Shown: positions 45,615-54,322 of the stretch, in pieces | How positions within the stretch are numbered: the first letter of the stretch is position 1 | Layout: each line of letters begins with the position of its first letter | Source: an uncultured Caulobacter sp. | GTDB taxonomy: Bacteria > Pseudomonadota > Alphaproteobacteria > Caulobacterales > Caulobacteraceae | Direction of reading: 5' to 3' | NCBI GenBank assembly: GCA_913776195.1 | Contig: CAJYMH010000014.1 | Location: 62,001 to 126,000, forward strand | DNA length: 64,000 nucleotides | The notes under the pieces: generated by a model | What the model was told of the DNA's origin: nothing | The model's input: only the letters and a program-made list of their open reading frames with translations | The model's database searches: none | Program-made: the position numbers and the translations under genes

Positions 45615-46372
45615 TCGCTCCGTTCACCCGGCGGACGGTTGTGGCCGGTCTTGGAGGCGTCTTGGCGAGCCGCTGCGCGCCAGGACAGGACCCGCGCGCC
45701 CAAGGCGGGCTGATCGTCGGCTCCACGGCGACCGGGGTGCCGCTGAGCTTCCTCGATGTGCAGACCAACGCCCTGACCGGCGCCATGGTCGACATCGTAC
45801 GGGCGGTGGGCGAGGCGGCCGGGCTGCCGGTGACCTTGCAACCCACCGCCTTCGCCGCGCTCATTCCGTCCTTGAACGCCCGCAAGATCGACGTGATCGC
45901 CGCGGCCATGCTGCGAACGCCGGCGCGTGAGGCGGTCGCCGACTTCAGCGCGCCGGTCTATGCCTATGGCGGCGCGATCGCGATCGCCGCCGACGATCAG
46001 CGCTCCTATGCGCGCTTGGAAGACCTTCGCGGCCGCAGGGTCGGCGCCCAGGTGGGCGGCCGGTTCATCGAGCATCTGCAGGCGGCCGGCGTAAGCGACG
46101 TGCGCACCTATGACAGTCTGGCCGACATCATGCGCGATCTACGCTTTGGCCGTCTGGATGCGGCCTACGCCGACGATCCCATGGTCCGCTACTACCTGCG
46201 CGTCACGCGCACCGACACGCTCAAGCTCGCCGCCGACTTCAAGCCGCTCGACCTGGAGGACGTCTGCCTTGTGATGCGCAAGAACGATCCGAACCTGCCG
46301 CGCATCAACACCGCCATCGCTGCGGTCAAGACGACGCGCATCGCCAAGATCATCCAGCAGTGGGGGCTGTGA
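45611..46372 (+). CDS. Amino-acid ABC transporter, substrate-binding protein
   Basis: A 253-residue periplasmic binding protein of the His/Gln/polar amino-acid type (SBP family 3). The N-terminus has twin Arg and a hydrophobic stretch (TRRTVVAGLGGVLAS), so export may be by Tat. Domain motifs are GAMVDIVRAVGEAAGL, SLNARKIDVIAAAML and LEDLRGRRVGAQVGG. The GTG at 45611 overlaps the gabD stop. With the permease and ATPase genes directly downstream it forms a complete importer, probably for GABA, a gamma-glutamyl compound or another substrate of the operon's enzymes. Confidence 0.9.
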   Translation: MIAPFTRRTVVAGLGGVLASRCAPGQDPRAQGGLIVGSTATGVPLSFLDVQTNALTGAMVDIVRAVGEAAGLPVTLQPTAFAALIPSLNARKIDVIAAAMLRTPAREAVADFSAPVYAYGGAIAIAADDQRSYARLEDLRGRRVGAQVGGRFIEHLQAAGVSDVRTYDSLADIMRDLRFGRLDAAYADDPMVRYYLRVTRTDTLKLAADFKPLDLEDVCLVMRKNDPNLPRINTAIAAVKTTRIAKIIQQWGL

Positions 46373-47028
46373 TGCCGGAAGACTTCATCGCCCGGTCCAT
46401 AGAATTCTTGCCGATCCTTCTGCGCGGCGTCGTGGTCACCATAGAGGTGACCCTCGGCGCTTTGCTGCTCAGCGTCGTGCTTGGCCTGCTGTGGGCGATC
46501 ATGGGACGCTCGCGTCTGGCGTTGCTGCGCGCCGTCAGCCGCACCGTGATCAATGTCGTGCGCGGCATCCCGATCATCGTCCAGCTCTTCTACGTCTATT
46601 TCGTGCTGCCCGAGTTTGGCCTGCAGCTTAACGCCCTGGCGGCCGGCATCGTCGGCCTGGGTCTGGCCTATTCGGTCTATCAGGCCGAGAACTTCCGCGC
46701 CGGCTTCGAAAGCGTCGATCCGGCGCTCGTCGAGGCCGCCCAATCGCTGGGCCTGTCCGAGCGCAAGATCATGCTTCGCCTGATGTTGCCGCTGGCGGTG
46801 CGCACGGCCCTGCCGCCGTTCGGCAACACCTCGATCATGCTGCTCAAGGACAGCTCCATCGCCTCGACCATCACTGTGGCGGAGCTGACCCGGGCCGGTC
46901 AGCTGTTGGCGGTCTCCACCTTCCAGAACATGACCGTCTACACCCTGATCGCCATTCTCTACCTGGCCATGAGCCTGCCCTTGACGCTGGCCGTGCATCA
47001 CCTCGAGCGGCGGATGAAGCGTCGATGA
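46372..47028 (+). CDS. Amino-acid ABC transporter, permease
   Basis: A 218-residue inner-membrane permease with about five helices. The EAA loop that docks the ATPase is EAAQSLGLSERKIMLRLMLPLAVRTALPP, and RGIPIIVQLFYVYFVLP is typical of the HisMQ/GlnP family. The single permease probably forms a homodimer. The ATG at 46372 shares a base with the preceding stop (TGATG), and the stop overlaps the ATPase start (ATGA). Confidence 0.93.
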   Translation: MPEDFIARSIEFLPILLRGVVVTIEVTLGALLLSVVLGLLWAIMGRSRLALLRAVSRTVINVVRGIPIIVQLFYVYFVLPEFGLQLNALAAGIVGLGLAYSVYQAENFRAGFESVDPALVEAAQSLGLSERKIMLRLMLPLAVRTALPPFGNTSIMLLKDSSIASTITVAELTRAGQLLAVSTFQNMTVYTLIAILYLAMSLPLTLAVHHLERRMKRR

Positions 47029-47750
47029 TCGAAATCCGCAACCTGCGCAAAGCCTTCGGCGCCAACGTCGTCCTGCGTGACATCAATTTCGAGGTCGCCC
47101 GCGGCGAGGTCGTCTGCCTGATCGGTCCTTCCGGATCGGGCAAGTCGACGCTCCTGCGCTGCATCAACGGCCTGGAGCGCCATGACGGCGGCCAGATCAC
47201 CGTCGACGGAGACCTCGTGGGCCCGACCACCTTGCCGACCGTGCGCCGCAAGCTCGCCATGGTCTTCCAGCGGTTCAACCTCTTTCCCCATCGCACCGTG
47301 CTGGAGAACGTCGCTGAAGGCCCCATTCACGCTCAGGGCCGGCCGCGGGCCGAGGTGCTCGCCGAAGGCAAGGCGTTGCTTGCGCGGGTCGGCATCGCAG
47401 ATAAGGCCGACGCCATGCCGGCGGCGCTTTCAGGCGGTCAGCAGCAGCGCGTCGGGATCGCCCGGGCGCTCGCCATGAAGCCGCAGGCCATCCTTTTCGA
47501 CGAGCCGACCTCGGCGCTTGATCCCGAGCGGGTGGGCGACGTGCTTCAGATCATGCGCGACCTGGCCGCCGAAGGCCTGACCATGATCGTGGTCACCCAC
47601 GAGATGGGTTTCGCCCGCGAGGTCGCCGACCGCGTGGTCTTCATGGAAGGCGGCCAGATCGTCGAGACCGGACCCGCCCGGCAGGTGATGACCAACCCAC
47701 AAGAGCCGCGCACCCGCCAGTTCCTCGACCGTGTTCTTAATCCCCTGTGA
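47025..47750 (+). CDS. Amino-acid ABC transporter, ATP-binding protein
   Basis: A 241-residue ABC ATPase of the GlnQ/HisP group. Walker A is GPSGSGKST (residues 34-42), the Q-loop is in VFQRFNLFPHRTV, the signature is LSGGQQQRVGIARAL, Walker B is ILFDEPTSALDP, and the H-loop is in VVTHEMGFA. It energises import by the preceding permease. Overlaps on both sides (ATGA and GTGA) show that it is translated as part of the operon. Confidence 0.95.
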   Translation: MIEIRNLRKAFGANVVLRDINFEVARGEVVCLIGPSGSGKSTLLRCINGLERHDGGQITVDGDLVGPTTLPTVRRKLAMVFQRFNLFPHRTVLENVAEGPIHAQGRPRAEVLAEGKALLARVGIADKADAMPAALSGGQQQRVGIARALAMKPQAILFDEPTSALDPERVGDVLQIMRDLAAEGLTMIVVTHEMGFAREVADRVVFMEGGQIVETGPARQVMTNPQEPRTRQFLDRVLNPL

Positions 47751-47755
47751 GTCCC

Positions 47756-48106
47756 ATGAGCATCATCAGCTTTCGCCACGACGATCTTTTTTCGAACCTG
47801 CCGGCGGGCGCGCCCGTGCCGGCGCCGATCGGTGAGCCGATTTCGGTGACCCGTGTCTCCAGTTTTGAAGGCGCATCGGGCGAGCGCACCGGCGTTTGGG
47901 AGTGCACGCCCGGGGACTGGCGACGCCAGATCACCAAAGCGGAGTTTTGCACGTTCCTCGAAGGCAAGGCGGTCTTCGAGCCCGATGAGGGCGAGCCGCT
48001 GACCATCAAGGCCGGCGACAGCCTCTACTTCCCGGCCAACAGCCTTGGCGTTTGGCGGGTCGAGGAGACCTTGCGCAAGATCTACATCATCTTCGATCCG
48101 GCTTGA
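47756..48106 (+). CDS. Cupin-domain protein (EutQ/DUF861-like)
   Basis: A 116-residue single cupin. The two motifs are only partly conserved (KAEFCTFLEGKAVFEPDEGEPLTIKAGDSLYFPANSLGVW), as in the cupin_3 group that binds small polar ligands and lacks the usual metal-binding His set. The ATG at 47756 was chosen; a GTG at 47747 overlaps the preceding stop and would add three residues. In polyamine and amine operons such cupins accompany FAD amine oxidases, as here. It may be a binding or enzyme-assisting protein of the pathway. Confidence 0.85.
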   Translation: MSIISFRHDDLFSNLPAGAPVPAPIGEPISVTRVSSFEGASGERTGVWECTPGDWRRQITKAEFCTFLEGKAVFEPDEGEPLTIKAGDSLYFPANSLGVWRVEETLRKIYIIFDPA

Positions 48107-48111
48107 TCCCC

Positions 48112-49494
48112 GTGAGCTACGCGCAAACGAGTTTTTGGCTTGAGACCTGCGGCGAGGATCTGACGCCGCGCAAGCCGCTTTCGGGCGACATCACGGTCGA
48201 CGTCGCCATTCTTGGCGGCGGCTATTCGGGCCTTTGGACAGCTTACTACCTGCTGCAAGCCGAGCCAGGTTTGGAGGTGGCCATCCTGGAGGCCGAGGTC
48301 TGCGGGTACGGAGCTTCGGGGCGCAACGGCGGCTGGTGTTCGCCGCGCTATCCGATCAATCCCGACGTGGTCGAGCGCCGATATGACGTGGAGACCGCGC
48401 GGCTCACCGTGACGGCCATGAAGGAAGCCGTCGCAGAGGTCGGCCGGGTCTGCGCCGAGGAAGGCATCGACGCCCAGTTCCGCAATGTCGGCATTCTCAG
48501 CCTGGCGCGCGGCGAGGCGCAGATGGCTTCGGTCAGGGGCTCTTACGCCGTGTACGACCGGCTTGGCCTTCTTGACGGGGGCGGTTTGCTCGACGCCGAC
48601 GCCCTACGTAGCCGCGTGCGGATCGAAGGTGCGGTGGGCGCCTTCCACAGTCCGACAGGCGCAGCGGTCCATCCGGCCAAGCTCGCGCGCGGCTTGGCGC
48701 GCGCCGTCGAGGCCAAGGGCGCTCAGATCTACGAGCAAAGCCCGGTCACCGCTCTGAGCGTCGATGGCCAGCCTGGCCTTGCAACGACCGGCGGAACCGT
48801 TCGGGCGCGGCGCGCCGTGGTCGCCGCGGCGGAAGCCTACCTTCCCAAGGTGAAGGGCTTTGGGCGCAAGGTGCTGCCGATGTCGTCGAGCATCGTCCTG
48901 ACCAAGCCGCTCTCGAAAGATCAGTGGGCGCAGATCGGCTGGGCGGGAGGAGAGGGGCTGGGGTCGCAGGCGTTCACCGTCGACTATCTCACCAAGACCA
49001 GCGATGGCCGGATCCTCTATGGCAGTCGGGGCGCGCCCTACCTCTACGGCTCGGCCACTGACGGCGGCGAGGCGGCCATGAGCCGAACCCACACGGCCAT
49101 GCGCGAGGAGCTGCGACGCTGGTTTCCAGTGTTGGGCGATGATGACTTCTCGCATGCGTGGAGCGGCTTTCTTGGCGTCTCGCGAGACTGGGAGCCGACC
49201 GTCTCGTTTGATCCGCTTCGCAAGATCGCATCGCTGCACGGCTATACGGGCCGCGGCGTCTCCACCACGAACCTGGCTGCGCGGGTCTTGGCCGAGAAAA
49301 TACTTGGGCGGCCATCTGACCTGCAGCGGTTGCCCCTTGCTCGCCATAGCGCGCCCGCCTGGGAGCCAGAACCCTTTCGGTATCTGGGCGTCCGCTACGT
49401 CCAAGACGCCTTCAAGCGCATGGATGCGGCCAGGGACGCGGGACGGCCTGCGCCGATCGACGCCAATTTGGCCAAGCAGCTATCGGCGCCATGA
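48112..49494 (+). CDS. FAD-dependent amine oxidase, gamma-glutamylputrescine oxidase-like
   Basis: A 460-residue DAO-family flavoprotein similar to PuuB. The FAD-binding GGGYSG (residues 35-40) lies in VDVAILGGGYSGLWTAYYLLQ, and the ASGRNGGWCSPRYP segment is characteristic of the PuuB/OrdL group. The C-terminal GYTGRGVSTTNLAARVL is the second FAD motif. PuuB oxidises gamma-glutamylputrescine to the aldehyde, upstream of GABA, which fits gabT-gabD in the same operon. No puuA or puuD is in the window, so the actual substrate may differ. The GTG at 48112 begins five bases after the cupin stop. Confidence 0.85.
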   Translation: MSYAQTSFWLETCGEDLTPRKPLSGDITVDVAILGGGYSGLWTAYYLLQAEPGLEVAILEAEVCGYGASGRNGGWCSPRYPINPDVVERRYDVETARLTVTAMKEAVAEVGRVCAEEGIDAQFRNVGILSLARGEAQMASVRGSYAVYDRLGLLDGGGLLDADALRSRVRIEGAVGAFHSPTGAAVHPAKLARGLARAVEAKGAQIYEQSPVTALSVDGQPGLATTGGTVRARRAVVAAAEAYLPKVKGFGRKVLPMSSSIVLTKPLSKDQWAQIGWAGGEGLGSQAFTVDYLTKTSDGRILYGSRGAPYLYGSATDGGEAAMSRTHTAMREELRRWFPVLGDDDFSHAWSGFLGVSRDWEPTVSFDPLRKIASLHGYTGRGVSTTNLAARVLAEKILGRPSDLQRLPLARHSAPAWEPEPFRYLGVRYVQDAFKRMDAARDAGRPAPIDANLAKQLSAP

Positions 49495-49772
49495 AGGCCG
49501 GCAAGCCTGAAAGCGGGTCACCAGGTGATGCGGCTTCCAGGATCGCGACAACACCTGCGGGCAGGGCCGATGACGACTGTGGCCAGCCCCCATCGCCCGA
49601 TCGCTTTGACGAGGCGCTGGCGGCGGGCCTGGGGCGACTGGCCTTGTTCATGCTGGCCCTCATAGCGGTCAGCGCTCTGTCGGCGGGTCTGACCCTCCAC
49701 TTTCAGGGCCGCTCCTTCGACGAACTGAAGCGCCCGGCAAGCGTCGGCGCCCGATCACCCGACGCGCAATAG
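49491..49772 (+). CDS. Small single-pass membrane protein (93 aa)
   Basis: The start overlaps the oxidase stop (ATGA), which supports a real coupled gene. About 40 polar residues are followed by one membrane helix (LALFMLALIAVSALSAGLTL, about 50-70) and a short basic tail. I know no family. As the last gene of the operon it may be an accessory factor of the transporter or oxidase, but nothing in the sequence shows that. Confidence 0.55.
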   Translation: MKAGKPESGSPGDAASRIATTPAGRADDDCGQPPSPDRFDEALAAGLGRLALFMLALIAVSALSAGLTLHFQGRSFDELKRPASVGARSPDAQ

Positions 49773-50264
49773 GCGCTCTGACGCCGCCGGCGGCTACGGC
49801 CGATGGAACCCGAAGCAAGGGCGTGACCTATTTGACCATGCACGAGACGGGCCACATGACACGCGTGGGCATAGGGGCGGCTGACCCTGTCGGAACAAGT
49901 GCGTCGGCAAGGTGCGGTGACTGCCTCAGCCCACAACCCGTCTTCAAGGGGAATGCAGCTGCCTTTCCAACTATCCATCAACGCCGTTCCCCATGGCGAC
50001 GGTGTCTCAGGACCAAGTCGGATGGCATGGAATGCTTCGCGCTGGCCATGGTGGACAAGCACAACAGCTTTGTCATGGATGGCCCTCAGCTTAGCCTGAA
50101 CGCCTGGAGCGAAGCCAATAACCCATCGCCCAGGCGCAGATCATCGAGCGGCCGGCGATACTTCCGCGGCGACGCCCTGCCATGCTCAGAAGGAAATTTT
50201 TTGACGCGAGATGTCTGGAACGGCGATCGGCTTCGTCTACCCCAGTAGGAGGTGCGTCTATCTT
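49773..50264. other. Intergenic stretch before the lasso-isopeptidase module
   Basis: Frames here are short or lack codon bias. I looked on both strands for a lasso precursor (a Thr at the penultimate leader position, then a Gly-led core with Glu or Asp at position 7-9) and did not find one. A TTGACG box at about 50200 and TAGGAGG at 50246 belong to the following sigma-factor gene. Confidence 0.45.
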
Positions 50265-50744
50265 GTGAGCGACATCGTCCAAATCATGAGGAAGGCGCGC
50301 TCGCTGCTTATGCGGCGCGGCTCGTCGTTGGATGATGCTGATGACATCGTCCAAGAAGCTTTCGCACGCCTTGAGGCCTATTCCCGAGCCAACCAAGTCA
50401 AGTCGAACGAGGCGTTCGTGGTGAATGCGGCCTTGAACATCAGCCGCGACGAAGCGCGTCGCCGCAAGATCGCTCCATTTCACCATGTGGACGGAGCTGT
50501 CGAGAGGATTGCTGATCTTGCACCTCGAGCCGATGAGATGCTCCGAGCGCAAGAGCGGCTGCGGCGCGCCGAAGCTGGTCTGGCCCAGATTTCGCCGAGC
50601 GCGCGCCGGTGCCTTCTGGCCAAGCGCTTGGATGGATTGTCCTACCAGGAGATCGCCGCAAAGGAGGGGCTGTCCGTGGCCGCTGCCGAGAAGCAGGTGG
50701 CGCGAGCGCTACTGTTTTTGACCAAGTGGATGGACGGTTGGTGA
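50265..50744 (+). CDS. FecI-type ECF sigma factor (module 1)
   Basis: A 159-residue extracytoplasmic-function sigma factor. Region 2 has DDADDIVQEAFARLEAYS, and region 4 has LSYQEIAAKEGLSVAAAEKQVARALLF. In FecI systems it is held by FecR and freed when the receptor binds ligand, then drives the receptor operon. The GTG at 50265 was chosen because of AGGAGG at 50247-50252. The stop overlaps the FecR start (TGATG), so both are made together. It opens a four-gene module that ends with an isopeptidase-like gene. Confidence 0.9.
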   Translation: MSDIVQIMRKARSLLMRRGSSLDDADDIVQEAFARLEAYSRANQVKSNEAFVVNAALNISRDEARRRKIAPFHHVDGAVERIADLAPRADEMLRAQERLRRAEAGLAQISPSARRCLLAKRLDGLSYQEIAAKEGLSVAAAEKQVARALLFLTKWMDGW

Positions 50745-51676
50745 TGCGTAAGGAAGTCGACATCACCGTCGAGATGGATTTGGCCGAAGCGGCCGCATGG
50801 CTGGCTCGACTGCAAGGCGAGGGGCGCACCCCCCAAGCCGAAGCGGCCTTCAAGGTCTGGCTTGCGGAGCCGGGGCATGCTGACGCTTTCGCGCGTGTCA
50901 CCGACACCTGGGATGTCGTCGCTGGCGCATCTGTCAGCAAGCACGAAGGTTGGCGATGGCGACCGGCGGCGGCATTGGCCGCCGGACTGGCTACAGCCAT
51001 CGTGCTGATCGCAGGCGCGGCTGTAGTCCTAGGCCCCGACACCTACAAGACAGCCGTCGGACAACAGCAAACCATGACGCTGTCCGACGGATCTCGGATC
51101 ACCCTGAACACCGATAGCCGTGTGGAGGTTGATTATTCGAAGTCCGAGCGCAAGGTTGCGCTCGAGCGGGGGGAAGCCTTCTTCGAAGTCGCCAAAAACC
51201 CCAGCCTGCCGTTCATTGTGACTGTCGGCGACGAAAAGGTGATCGCGCTGGGCACAAGCTTTGTCGTCCGCCGCGACGCCGGCCGCACTTTGGTGACCCT
51301 CGTCGAGGGACGCGTCTCGGTTTCTCCGCGGCGTCCAGGCCCGCGACGTCAGGACCATCCGACGATCCTGACGCCAGGTGAGCGCTTGACCCTCGCCACT
51401 CAAGCTCCGCCGTCTATCGATAGACCCAAGATGGACGCCGTCGTCGCTTGGCGCCGCGGCGAAATCTTCCTCGACGATGTGACGCTGGCCAGCGCCGTGG
51501 CTGAGATCAACCGCTATGGCGGCGCGCCGATCGAAGTTCGCGACGCACGGGTCGGCGCCTTGCGGGTATCAGGCGTGTTCAAGGCTCAAGATCCCGCAGA
51601 GTTCGCCGCGGTGGTTTCCCAGTTGCATGGGCTGCGTGCGTCGCGCGACGGGGCGGTATGGGTAATCGACCGCTAA
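50744..51676 (+). CDS. FecR-family anti-sigma factor (module 1)
   Basis: A 310-residue inner-membrane regulator. The cytoplasmic anti-sigma domain (about 1-65, DUF4880) has AAAWLARLQGEGRTPQAEAAFKVWLAE. One membrane helix follows (about 68-90), then the periplasmic FecR domain with LSDGSRITLNTDSRVEVDYS, RGEAFFEVAKNPSLPFIV and VRRDAGRTLVTLVEGRVSV. The C-terminal STN-contacting part ends VSGVFKAQDPAEFAAVVSQL. It relays the state of the STN-domain receptor encoded next. Confidence 0.92.
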   Translation: MRKEVDITVEMDLAEAAAWLARLQGEGRTPQAEAAFKVWLAEPGHADAFARVTDTWDVVAGASVSKHEGWRWRPAAALAAGLATAIVLIAGAAVVLGPDTYKTAVGQQQTMTLSDGSRITLNTDSRVEVDYSKSERKVALERGEAFFEVAKNPSLPFIVTVGDEKVIALGTSFVVRRDAGRTLVTLVEGRVSVSPRRPGPRRQDHPTILTPGERLTLATQAPPSIDRPKMDAVVAWRRGEIFLDDVTLASAVAEINRYGGAPIEVRDARVGALRVSGVFKAQDPAEFAAVVSQLHGLRASRDGAVWVIDR

Positions 51677-51771
51677 GGCGCGCTTGCTTTATTTGAGATG
51701 TCCGGAAACACGCCCTCGTCCGTCTAGAAGTTTAGGGCCGGCAGGAAGCAGGTCCTATAGGGGGAACTTCC

Positions 51772-54321
51772 ATGCAAAGACGTCTGACGCGTGAACGCCT
51801 ATCTTTGGGCGCCGCGGTGCTGGCATTGATTTGCGCCGCTCCGATCGCCGCAACAGCTCAAGCCACATTTCAGTTCAACCTGCCGGCCCAGCCACTGGCC
51901 GACTCCTTGCGCGCCGTTGGCAGCCGCACCGGCGCCAACGTCGCCTTCGATCCTGCGGCCCTCCAAGGAAGGCGCGCCGAGGCGCTCAACGGAGCCTATT
52001 CGACCCAAGCGGCGCTACAAAAGCTGGTAGCCGGCGCCGGTCTAAATGTTCGGCCCACTATCGGCGGCTCATTCATTGTGGAGCCGGCCCGCCCCCAGCC
52101 CGCAGCGGAGACCATCGTCTCCGCAAATGATGAGGTCCTCTCCGAAATCGTCGTCACCGGCACTTTCCTGCGCGGCGGGACGCCGGCGTCGGCGGTGGTG
52201 TCGATCAGCCGCGCCGACATCGACGCCTCCGGCGTCGACTCCGCCGGTGCTTTGATACGCCTATTGCCGCAGGCCTTCGGCGGCGGCCATCAGTCGACCG
52301 TCGTGGGCGCTGGGGGACAGGCGCAATTGAACAATCACGCCTTCGCCGACTCGCCAAATCTGCGGGGTCTGGGGTCGGACGCCACGCTGTCCTTGGTGAA
52401 CGGTCAGCGTCTATCGCCGACGGCCACAGGGCACGCCGCGGATGTGAGCATCATTCCTTTGGCGTTAGTGGAGCGCGTAGAGGTGCTGACCGACGGCGCC
52501 TCTGCGCTGTATGGCTCCGACGCCGTCGGCGGGGTGGTGAACTTCGTGCTCAGGCGCCGGTTCTCCGGGAACCGGACGTCGGCGGAGCTGTCGACCCCGA
52601 CCCGTTCGGGCGGCGCAGATACCTACCGGTTCAGCCACCTTTCCGGCAGCCAGTGGTCAAGCGGCGGAGCGATGATCGGTGCTGAGTACCTCCACCGCGA
52701 TCCGCTGCTCTCACAAGATCGAAGGTTCTCAGCGTCGGCGCCCGATCCCACAGACCTTGCTCCTGACTACACTCAGCGGCTCCTGTTCGCGCGCGCAGAA
52801 CAGGAGGTGGGTGGCCAGCTCACCTTCGACGCCACCGCGCTTTTCAGCGAAAAGGACGTGGTGAGGCGCTCAACGGGAACGTCTTCGACCACCACCACTC
52901 GCGTAGACGTCCAGCAGCCCAATGTACTTCTTGGCGCCGAAGCGCGCCTTCCGGCGGACTGGCGCTTGAAGCTTGGCGCCACTTGGGGGCGGGACCGCAC
53001 GGAGTCCATCTCCACAGTGGCGACGAATACGCTCTTGAGCGCCTCACACGTGCGCTACGAGCGCTATGGCGCCGAGGCGGTCGTCGACGGCGATCTGCTG
53101 GCCATGTGGGGCGGCCCTCTCAAGGCCGCCCTAGGGGCTGGTTGGCGGCGCGAAACGCTCGACATGAGGACCGCAACATCGGCGGCGGTCACCACCCAGG
53201 CCGGCGAACGCGACGTGGTCCATGCGTTCGTTCAAGCTGACGCGCCCTTAGTGGGCTCGCGAAACCGGCGCCCGGGTATCCACAGCCTCGTCCTCACCGG
53301 CTCCTTGCGTTACGAAGACACATCCGAGGTTGGTGGCGAGCTTGTGCCGCGTGTCGGCGCGATCTATCGGATCGTCCCAGAGCTTGGCCTACGAGCGACC
53401 TGGGGCAAATCGTTCAAGTCTCCGGCGCTTGTCCAGCAGTCTGCTTCCGCTCAAGCTTTCGTCACGGACGTCGTCGATCCGCAGGCCGGCGGGCGAGCCG
53501 TGCCGGTCCTCTTTCGCACCTTGGGCGCTGGCGGCGGGCTTGAACCTGAGACCTCCGATGCGTTGTCGGTTGGCCTCGACTGGTCGCCGAGCCGATGGCC
53601 GGGCCTGAAGTTCGGTTTGAACTACTTCGACATCGACTATCGCGGTCGCATCACACAGCCTGTTGTGCCGATCACCGCAGCGCTGTCGAACCCAGCTTAC
53701 GCCACCGTCGTGACGCGGGCTCCCTCTGCGGAGCTCCAGCGCCGGGTGATCGCCGCCGCCGATCAGTTCCAGAATTTTTCAGCCCAACCCTACGATCCGT
53801 CCCGCGTGGCCGCTTATGTCTTCAACGCCTACCAGAACATTGCGCGTCAGAAGATCAAAGGTTTGGACCTTTCGGCGCAGTACAAGAGACAGCTGGCTGG
53901 CGGAAACCTGACCTTGAACGTCGATGCGACGCGGATGGAGACCCGTCAGCGCCTGACGCCGGGGTCTGTCGTCACCGAGCTTACCGGCGTGATCTTCAAC
54001 GCCCCCAATTGGCGCGGACGCGCCGGCGCAGTGTGGACAGGCGATCGCTTCTTTGGAGCGGTTTTCGCCAACTATTCCGGCGAATTGGTTGACCCGACGC
54101 TGACCCCAAATGTCGAGGTGCGTGATCAACTCACCTGGGATGCTCAATTGGGCGTCGGCTTGGGTGCTACGCGTCTGGCTCTCAACTTCGAGAACCTTTT
54201 GGACGCCTCGCCGCCGCCGATCACGGCGCGCGCCACCACGCCAAACGGTCTGGGCTTTGACGCCACCAACGCTTCGCCGTCTGGACGTGTGGTGCGCCTA
54301 TCCCTGACGCAGCGGTGGTGA
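51772..54321 (+). CDS. TonB-dependent signal-transducing receptor with STN domain (module 1)
   Basis: An 849-residue outer-membrane receptor. The signal peptide (about 1-29) is followed by an STN domain (about 32-105, FNLPAQPLADSLRAVGSRTG), which contacts FecR in the periplasm. A plug (LRGLGSDATLSLVNGQRLSP, GSDAVGGVVNFVLRRRF) and a barrel ending VVRLSLTQRW follow. It both imports a ligand and switches on its own module. The gene starts 95 bases after fecR with GGGGGAAC at the ribosome site and ends one base before the isopeptidase gene. That neighbour suggests that the ligand is a lasso peptide. Confidence 0.93.
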   Translation: MQRRLTRERLSLGAAVLALICAAPIAATAQATFQFNLPAQPLADSLRAVGSRTGANVAFDPAALQGRRAEALNGAYSTQAALQKLVAGAGLNVRPTIGGSFIVEPARPQPAAETIVSANDEVLSEIVVTGTFLRGGTPASAVVSISRADIDASGVDSAGALIRLLPQAFGGGHQSTVVGAGGQAQLNNHAFADSPNLRGLGSDATLSLVNGQRLSPTATGHAADVSIIPLALVERVEVLTDGASALYGSDAVGGVVNFVLRRRFSGNRTSAELSTPTRSGGADTYRFSHLSGSQWSSGGAMIGAEYLHRDPLLSQDRRFSASAPDPTDLAPDYTQRLLFARAEQEVGGQLTFDATALFSEKDVVRRSTGTSSTTTTRVDVQQPNVLLGAEARLPADWRLKLGATWGRDRTESISTVATNTLLSASHVRYERYGAEAVVDGDLLAMWGGPLKAALGAGWRRETLDMRTATSAAVTTQAGERDVVHAFVQADAPLVGSRNRRPGIHSLVLTGSLRYEDTSEVGGELVPRVGAIYRIVPELGLRATWGKSFKSPALVQQSASAQAFVTDVVDPQAGGRAVPVLFRTLGAGGGLEPETSDALSVGLDWSPSRWPGLKFGLNYFDIDYRGRITQPVVPITAALSNPAYATVVTRAPSAELQRRVIAAADQFQNFSAQPYDPSRVAAYVFNAYQNIARQKIKGLDLSAQYKRQLAGGNLTLNVDATRMETRQRLTPGSVVTELTGVIFNAPNWRGRAGAVWTGDRFFGAVFANYSGELVDPTLTPNVEVRDQLTWDAQLGVGLGATRLALNFENLLDASPPPITARATTPNGLGFDATNASPSGRVVRLSLTQRW

Positions 54322-54322
54322 C

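Noticed and set aside
49823..50248. A 141-codon plus-strand frame before the module-1 sigma gene
   Set aside because: It has no codon bias, no ribosome site, no recognisable motif, and it runs up to the sigma gene's own ribosome site.
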